A DNA stretch of 64,000 nt from JACXTP01 sp963789555. Lineage in GTDB: Archaea > Thermoplasmatota > Thermoplasmata > Methanomassiliicoccales > UBA472. Position numbers and translations under genes: made by a program. Below, piece by piece: positions 59,467-64,000 of this stretch. Below the pieces are notes generated by a model. That model did no database searches. It worked only from the letters and a program-made list of their open reading frames with translations, and was not told where the DNA came from. The stretch lies in assembly GCA_963789555.1 (NCBI GenBank), contig CAWBKY010000005.1, positions 1 through 64,000 on the forward strand. Reading direction: 5' to 3'. How positions within the stretch are numbered: the first letter of the stretch is position 1; every line of letters begins with the position of its first letter.

Positions 59467-59858
59467 TCACTTCTTCGCCTGCTCGATGAACTTCCTGTAG
59501 GTCGCGGCGTCCATCATCGCGGATACCTCATTGGGGTCTTCCATCTTGATGACGGCGATCCAGCCTTGGTCATAGGGGCTCTTGTTGATCACCTGGGGGT
59601 CATCCTCCAAAGGGGAATTGACCTCGACCACCTCTCCAGACACTGGGGAGTACACATCGGCGGTGTTCTTCACGCTCTCCACAATCCCTAGGACCTCTCC
59701 GGCCTTGACCTTCTGACCAACGGTCGGCAACTGTATGAAGGCAAGCTCGGTGAGTTGGTGCTGGGCATGGTCGCTCAGTCCGACCTTGGCCTTCCCTCCT
59801 CGACCTTGACCCATTCATGGTCCTTCGAATACCTCAGACCCTCTCTTACCTCGCTCAT
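59467..59858 (-). CDS. gcvH: Glycine cleavage system H protein, one frameshift
   Basis: About 130 residues. MSEVREGLRYSKDHEWVKVEE reads from ATG 59858, then after a frame change near 59798 (best explained by one missing base) KVGLSDHAQHQLTELAFIQLPTVGQKVKAGEVLGIVESVKNTADVYSP, with the lipoylated Lys in ESVKNTA. No other glycine cleavage genes are in the window; in some archaea stand-alone H proteins serve as lipoyl carriers for other systems. Confidence 0.92.
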
Positions 59859-59965
59859 CAGCTATCCCGCCCCTTAACGGACTTCCAGAAAAATAACTTT
59901 GCCTCGGATGATGTCAAAAAATAAGGAATATGTAAAGGGTTTGATCGCGTCCTTTCGCCGATCGC

Positions 59966-60705
59966 TTAGGCCTTTGCAGGCTTGGCGAACCAGGCGAAGA
60001 CGAACGAACCGACGATCGCACCGACGATCGGAGCCACGAAGAACAGCCAGAGCTGCTCCAGCGCCCATTCGCCAGCGAATATGGCTGGTGCAAGGGACCT
60101 GAGCGGGTTCAGACCTGCTCCATCGGCGGGACCGGCGACCAACAGCAAGGCGGTGACGGTGAAACCGATAGCCACACCTGCCAATGCCTTTCCATCTTTG
60201 TTCGCTAGGGACCCAAGGATGACCAGCTGGAGCACGAACGCGATCAACAACTCGACCAGGAATACCGCGGCGATACCCCACTTGTATTGGTTGTCAACTC
60301 CGCTCCTGCCCAGTAACCGGTGGATGCGCCCTGGAAGACCGATTGGATCGTGTCAGTGAGTGCGCTTCCCTCGAGGCCAGCCCATCCGGACGCATAGTCC
60401 CAGACCAGGTAGTACAATATCGCGCCACCGATCACCGCTCCGATGATCTGCATGACGATGTACATTATACCATCCTTTGGCTTCATTCCCTTGATCAACA
60501 TCACACCGATCGTTACCGCCGGGTTGATGTGGCAACCCGAGATCGGGCCGATGGTATAGATCAATGCCATGACGATCAGACCGAAAGCAAGGGCAATGCC
60601 GACCAAACCAGCACTACTCTCACCAGCGACGACCATCAGCAAAGACCCGACACCGACGACGATCAGGGCCATGCTTCCTAGCAATTCCGCTACATAGTTC
60701 TTCAG
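59966..60705 (-). CDS. Aquaporin/glycerol facilitator (MIP family), altered second NPA, one frameshift
   Basis: Six-span channel of about 246 residues. First half: YVAELLGSMALIVVGVGSLL, and SGCHINPAVTIGVML with a normal NPA. Second half, after a frame change near 60290, ELLIAFVLQLVILGSL, then GADGLNPLRS-like GLNPLRSLAPAIFAGEWALEQLW: the second NPA is NPL. Start: the family N-terminus KNYVAELLG is preceded only by CTG at 60705 after GGGGGGAA, or else TTG at 60684 cuts it. Water, glycerol or small gases are possible substrates. Confidence 0.88.
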
Positions 60706-60952
60706 TTGTTTTCCCCCCTAAAGACTGAGCAATAAAATTTAGTATAGCAATATATAAGTTTCGATGGATTCGCATTAACAAATTTGAGAAAAATATGGAT
60801 GATGGTTTTTATTTAACACCCCTGTTACCTCATACTGGTATAATTTTATATACTATGATCACTGCCCCGGCACCTCAGAACAACTGTTTTAACCGTAGCC
60901 TTCTATAGAAATTGATAAATGATATATAAGGTCGGTTTCTCTCGCTCCGTCG
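60706..60952. promoter_or_regulatory. Divergent aquaporin/hypF promoter region
   Basis: Contains TATATAAG at 60751-60758, whose minus-strand complement CTTATATA lies about 45-50 bases before the aquaporin start, and GATATATAAG at 60921-60930, about 25-30 bases before ATG 60953 of hypF, implying a leaderless hypF mRNA. No RNA gene seen. Confidence 0.55.
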
Positions 60953-63144
60953 ATGAGGATCACCATCTATGGGATAGTCCAAGGGGTTGGTTTCAGGCCC
61001 ACCGTGCACCGGGTGGCCACCGCCCTGGGTGTCCATGGATATGTCCAGAACAATGGTTCCAACGTCGTCATAGAGGTGGACTGCGACCCGGACCTTTTCA
61101 TGCAGGAGCTGAGGAAGGCCCTTGCCTCCCTTGGCCCGCTTGGACCGGGTGGAGTACGGTCCGGGGCTCCCTGACCCGAGCTGAAGGACGATGGGCTTCA
61201 GGATCGTGAAGAGCGAGAGAGGGGAGCGGGGGGTCGCCATCCCGAACGATTTCGCCATATGCGGCCCGTGCTTGAGGGAGATGTTCGACCCGGCGGACCG
61301 GAGATACCTCTATCCATTCACCAACTGCACCGATTGCGGTGCCCGCTTCACCATCATCGACGATCTCCCTTATGACAGGGAGAAGACCGCGATGCGGTCG
61401 TTCCCCATGTGCTCGGACTGTCGTGCCGAGTACGAGGACCCGACCAGTCGCCGCTTCCACCATCAGACCATATCCTGTCCGCGCTGCGGTCCGATCTATT
61501 ACGTACTTGACAGAGAGGGGGCGAGGCAGCAAGGGTGATGCGGTAACCCTCTTTGCCGAAGGGCTGCAACAGGGCAAGGTCGGCGTCATCAAGAGCTGGG
61601 GCGGTATGCATATCTGTTGCACCCTGGACAATCTCGCCCATCTGCGCAGATGGTATAGGAGGGAACAGAAACCATTCGCCATCATGGTCCGCGACATCGA
61701 GGCAGTTGGAAAGTATGCCCGCCCTTCACAGCAGGAAATGGAGCTACTTGCCTCTGGACATCGCCCCATCGTCCTGGTGGACAAGGTCCAGGATGAGATC
61801 ACTGAGATCATATCCCCCGGTCTAGGCAACATCGGGCTTGTTCCTGCCATACACCGAGATGCAACATCTGCTCTTTGCCAAATTGAGGACGGACGCCTTG
61901 GTCATGACCTCGGCCAACGTTCCCGGTCAACCCATGGTGCTGAGGGACGCGGAGGCGTTGGCGCTTGGGGCGGACATCTATCTCATGCACGACCGCGAGA
62001 TCATCAACCGATGCGACGACTCGGTGGTGCGGGCATATGGGACCGGTACCTTCTTCATCCGCAAATCGAGGGGGCATGTGCCCACCAGCATCCCCTTCCC
62101 GTACCCGGGCACCGCCATCGGCCTGGGGGCTCAGGAGAACATCGCCGGGTCTTTGGCGTTCCAGAACCGCCTGCATCAGACCCAGTACATCGGCGACAGC
62201 AGCTCCGCCGGCGTCCTGGAGTATCTGGAGGTCGCCCTAGGCTATCTCCGGAAGCTGCTAGGAGTAGAGAAGGTCGATGCAGTGGGTGTGGACCTCCATC
62301 CCGGATACTCGACCCGTCGTCTCGGCCAAAGGCTCGCGGACGAATGGTCCGCGGAGCTGGTGGAGGTGCAGCACCATTGGGCCCATGCCGCGGCGCTGAT
62401 GCTCGACCATGGCATGGCGAACTGGTGACCATCGCCATCGACGGCACCGGATATGGGTCGGACGGAAAGGCCTGGGGCGGAGAGGTGCTGGATGCGAGCA
62501 TGGTCGGGTTCGAACGGGTGGGCCACCTGCAGGAATTGCCGCTTATCGGCGGAGAGAAGGCGGTGTATGATGTCCGTAGATTGGTGTTCGCAGCCCAACG
62601 TATGCTCGGCCGGGATGGCTCCTACTTCACGCCGGAGGAGTCGGGCCTGTTCGACAAGGTGATGAGGAAGAGCACGAGCAGCACCGGCATGGGCAGGGTG
62701 CTGGACATGGTGGCCTGCGCCCTCGGCATATGCCAATATCGGAGCTATGACGGCGAACCGGCCATGAAGCTGGAGCAATGGCTCTCCCGGGGACGTCCGG
62801 ACCGGTCGTTCCAATGCATCGTAGAGGAGGGCGTCGTGCGCAGCGTGGACATGATGACATATGTCTTGGATGCCACTGGTCGGAGGGAGGACGTCGCCGC
62901 CACCTACGTCAGTGCGGTCCTGCAGGGACTGGTGGACATCGCCGCTGACCGGGCCAGGGAGAATGGTGCCAAGGCCATCGGGGTGACCGGGGGGGTCTCA
63001 TACAACCGCACCATCACGAGTTGGATGGAGGGGATGGCCAAAGAGAGGGGATTGGAGCTGCTCGTGCCCCGCGAGCTGCCCAACGGGGATGGGTGCATAT
63101 CGGCAGGACAATGCGCCATCGCCCTGAGGAAGAGCTCTCTCTGA
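60953..63144 (+). CDS. hypF: Carbamoyltransferase HypF, [NiFe]-hydrogenase maturation, about four frameshifts
   Basis: Makes the cyano ligands of the hydrogenase iron from carbamoyl phosphate, with HypE. Acylphosphatase domain: RITIYGIVQGVGFRPTVHRVA. Zinc fingers: CGPCLREMFDP, CTDCGARFT, CSDCRAEYEDP and CPRCGP. YrdC-like domain: VGVIKSWGGMHICCTLDN, VMTSANVPGQPMVL. Kae1-like domain: EVQHHWAHAAALMLDHG (metal), AIDGTGYGSDGKAWGGE, GVTGGVSYN. Breaks lie near 61160-61190, 61530, 61850 and 62420. Joined about 730 residues, normal. It implies a [NiFe] hydrogenase elsewhere in the genome. Confidence 0.94.
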
Positions 63145-63196
63145 ACCTGGTCCAGTGAGCAAGATGTTATTATACCGATAGCCATTTTCCCAGGGA

Positions 63197-64000
63197 ATGG
63201 CGGAGAGCAAGCGGGTTCTCATCATCTTCCTTGACGGGGCGACGGACCATCCGAACCCTTCCTTGGGCGGATCGACCCCACTGCAGGTCGCCCGCAAGCC
63301 CTTCCTCGATTCCGTCGCCTCGCATGGGGCCTTGGGCTGCACCGAGTCCCGGGACTACACCCATTACTACCTCCTCGAGCTCTTCACCGGCAAACGCAGC
63401 GAGATGCCTCGGGGCGTGATCGAGGCCTACGGCCTGGAACTCCCCTTCGATAGCAAACGGGTCGCCTATCGCATGACCCCGGCCATCATCAAGGACGGCC
63501 GGGTGGAATGGTACTACAAGATCTCCTGCGCGGATGAGATCACCTTGCAGAAAGCGGTGCTCAGGGCCAGGGAGAAGATCAGGGAGATGGACCCCCACAT
63601 CATCTTCTATAACGGTGGGAAGGCGGTGATGACGGTGAAGGGGACCGAGGTTATGGACCTGCCCAAACCGCCTGCGCCCGCCGATGTCATGCCCAGCGAC
63701 CTCGGGGACTTCAGGCCTTTCGCGGAGCACATGGCGGAGCTCACCGGGGGGATCACTTTGCTGCCCTGGGGAGGAGGCAGCGGACTGGAGGCGGAGCGCT
63801 TCCGGAACCAGGTCAGGCCGATCCCGTCCATGACCGTGATATCGAAGAGCCCCTCCGCGCTGGGGGTGGCCGCGCTCCTGAACATCAAGCGCCAACGCAT
63901 CGCCGGTTTCAAACAGGGTATCAAGCTTGCCAAGGAGCTCATCCGCAACGGGGACGTCTTCCTGCATTTCGAGGAGACCGATGACATCAGCCACAAGCGC
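63197..64000 (+). CDS. apgM: Archaeal 2,3-bisphosphoglycerate-independent phosphoglycerate mutase, truncated by the window
   Basis: Alkaline-phosphatase-superfamily mutase. RVLIIFLDGATDHPNPSLGGSTPLQVARKPFLDSVASHGALG is the first metal-binding region, then LELFTGKRSEMPRGVIEAYG and, further on, DFRPFAEHMAELTGG and TVISKSPSALGVAALLNI. 268 residues are read and the gene continues off the edge with HFEETDDISHKR, the His-containing motif. ATG 63197 after CAGGGA. Open without interruption here. Confidence 0.92.
   Translation, partial: MAESKRVLIIFLDGATDHPNPSLGGSTPLQVARKPFLDSVASHGALGCTESRDYTHYYLLELFTGKRSEMPRGVIEAYGLELPFDSKRVAYRMTPAIIKDGRVEWYYKISCADEITLQKAVLRAREKIREMDPHIIFYNGGKAVMTVKGTEVMDLPKPPAPADVMPSDLGDFRPFAEHMAELTGGITLLPWGGGSGLEAERFRNQVRPIPSMTVISKSPSALGVAALLNIKRQRIAGFKQGIKLAKELIRNGDVFLHFEETDDISHKR

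Overview
The window is archaeal and most likely from a methanogen-related Thermoplasmatota, with Methanomassiliicoccales the best guess. The signs are G+C-rich coding sequence, TATA boxes about 25-30 nt before start codons, and archaea-only enzymes: an aminodeoxyheptulosonate synthase with dehydroquinate synthase II, a GHMP-type shikimate kinase, aPelota, an AbrB-PhoU regulator, two DUF1638 proteins, the DUF39/NIL-ferredoxin/UPF0280 homocysteine set, HypF and archaeal phosphoglycerate mutase. The taxonomic placement is inference.

Layout. 0-3.7 kb: a frameshifted IS605-type TnpB, a tRNA-Pro(CGG), an archaemetzincin-like protease and a methyltransferase. 3.7-16 kb: a MarR/MFS efflux pair, the aguB-aguA putrescine operon, rubredoxin, hemerythrin, gpmA, small redox and housekeeping genes, isocitrate dehydrogenase, an M29 aminopeptidase, a sulfurtransferase and an AhpD-like protein. 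16-21.7 kb: the phosphate regulon pstS-pstC-pstA-pstB-phoU, divergent from an AbrB-PhoU gene across a palindrome-rich A+T region. 21.8-24.8 kb: homocitrate/isopropylmalate synthase with the two aconitase-like subunits. 25-28.4 kb: DUF1638 genes, a winged-helix gene and a META-domain gene. 28.4-34 kb: aPelota, then carA-carB. 34-54.7 kb: an amino-acid supercluster: a DMT transporter and an ACT regulator divergent from the aro operon (ADH synthase, DHQ synthase II, an apparent AroD-AroE fusion, aroK, aroA, aroC, tyrA), then asd and the three homocysteine genes, then hisG-C-H-A-B-F-IE, a PHP phosphatase, lysC and pheA. 54.7-64 kb: tandem PIG-L/LmbE genes, tandem flavin reductases, MTA phosphorylase, Bcp peroxiredoxin, gcvH, an aquaporin, hypF and the start of apgM.

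The amino-acid block turns on aspartate semialdehyde. LysC and Asd make it, ADH synthase uses it to enter the shikimate pathway, and the DUF39 set turns it into homocysteine. TyrA and PheA finish Tyr and Phe. Most starts overlap or abut the previous stop, so long polycistronic transcripts are likely.

The most unusual gene is pstS. Its conserved segments are in circularly permuted order: the normally C-terminal part lies directly after the membrane anchor and ahead of the normally N-terminal GSDT segment.

A strong caution applies to the whole window. About fifty single-base frameshifts interrupt otherwise well-conserved genes. Almost all are one extra base, often a C before AT, which points to an incompletely polished consensus rather than mass pseudogenisation. 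I list such genes as single CDS features spanning the whole reading and describe the breaks.
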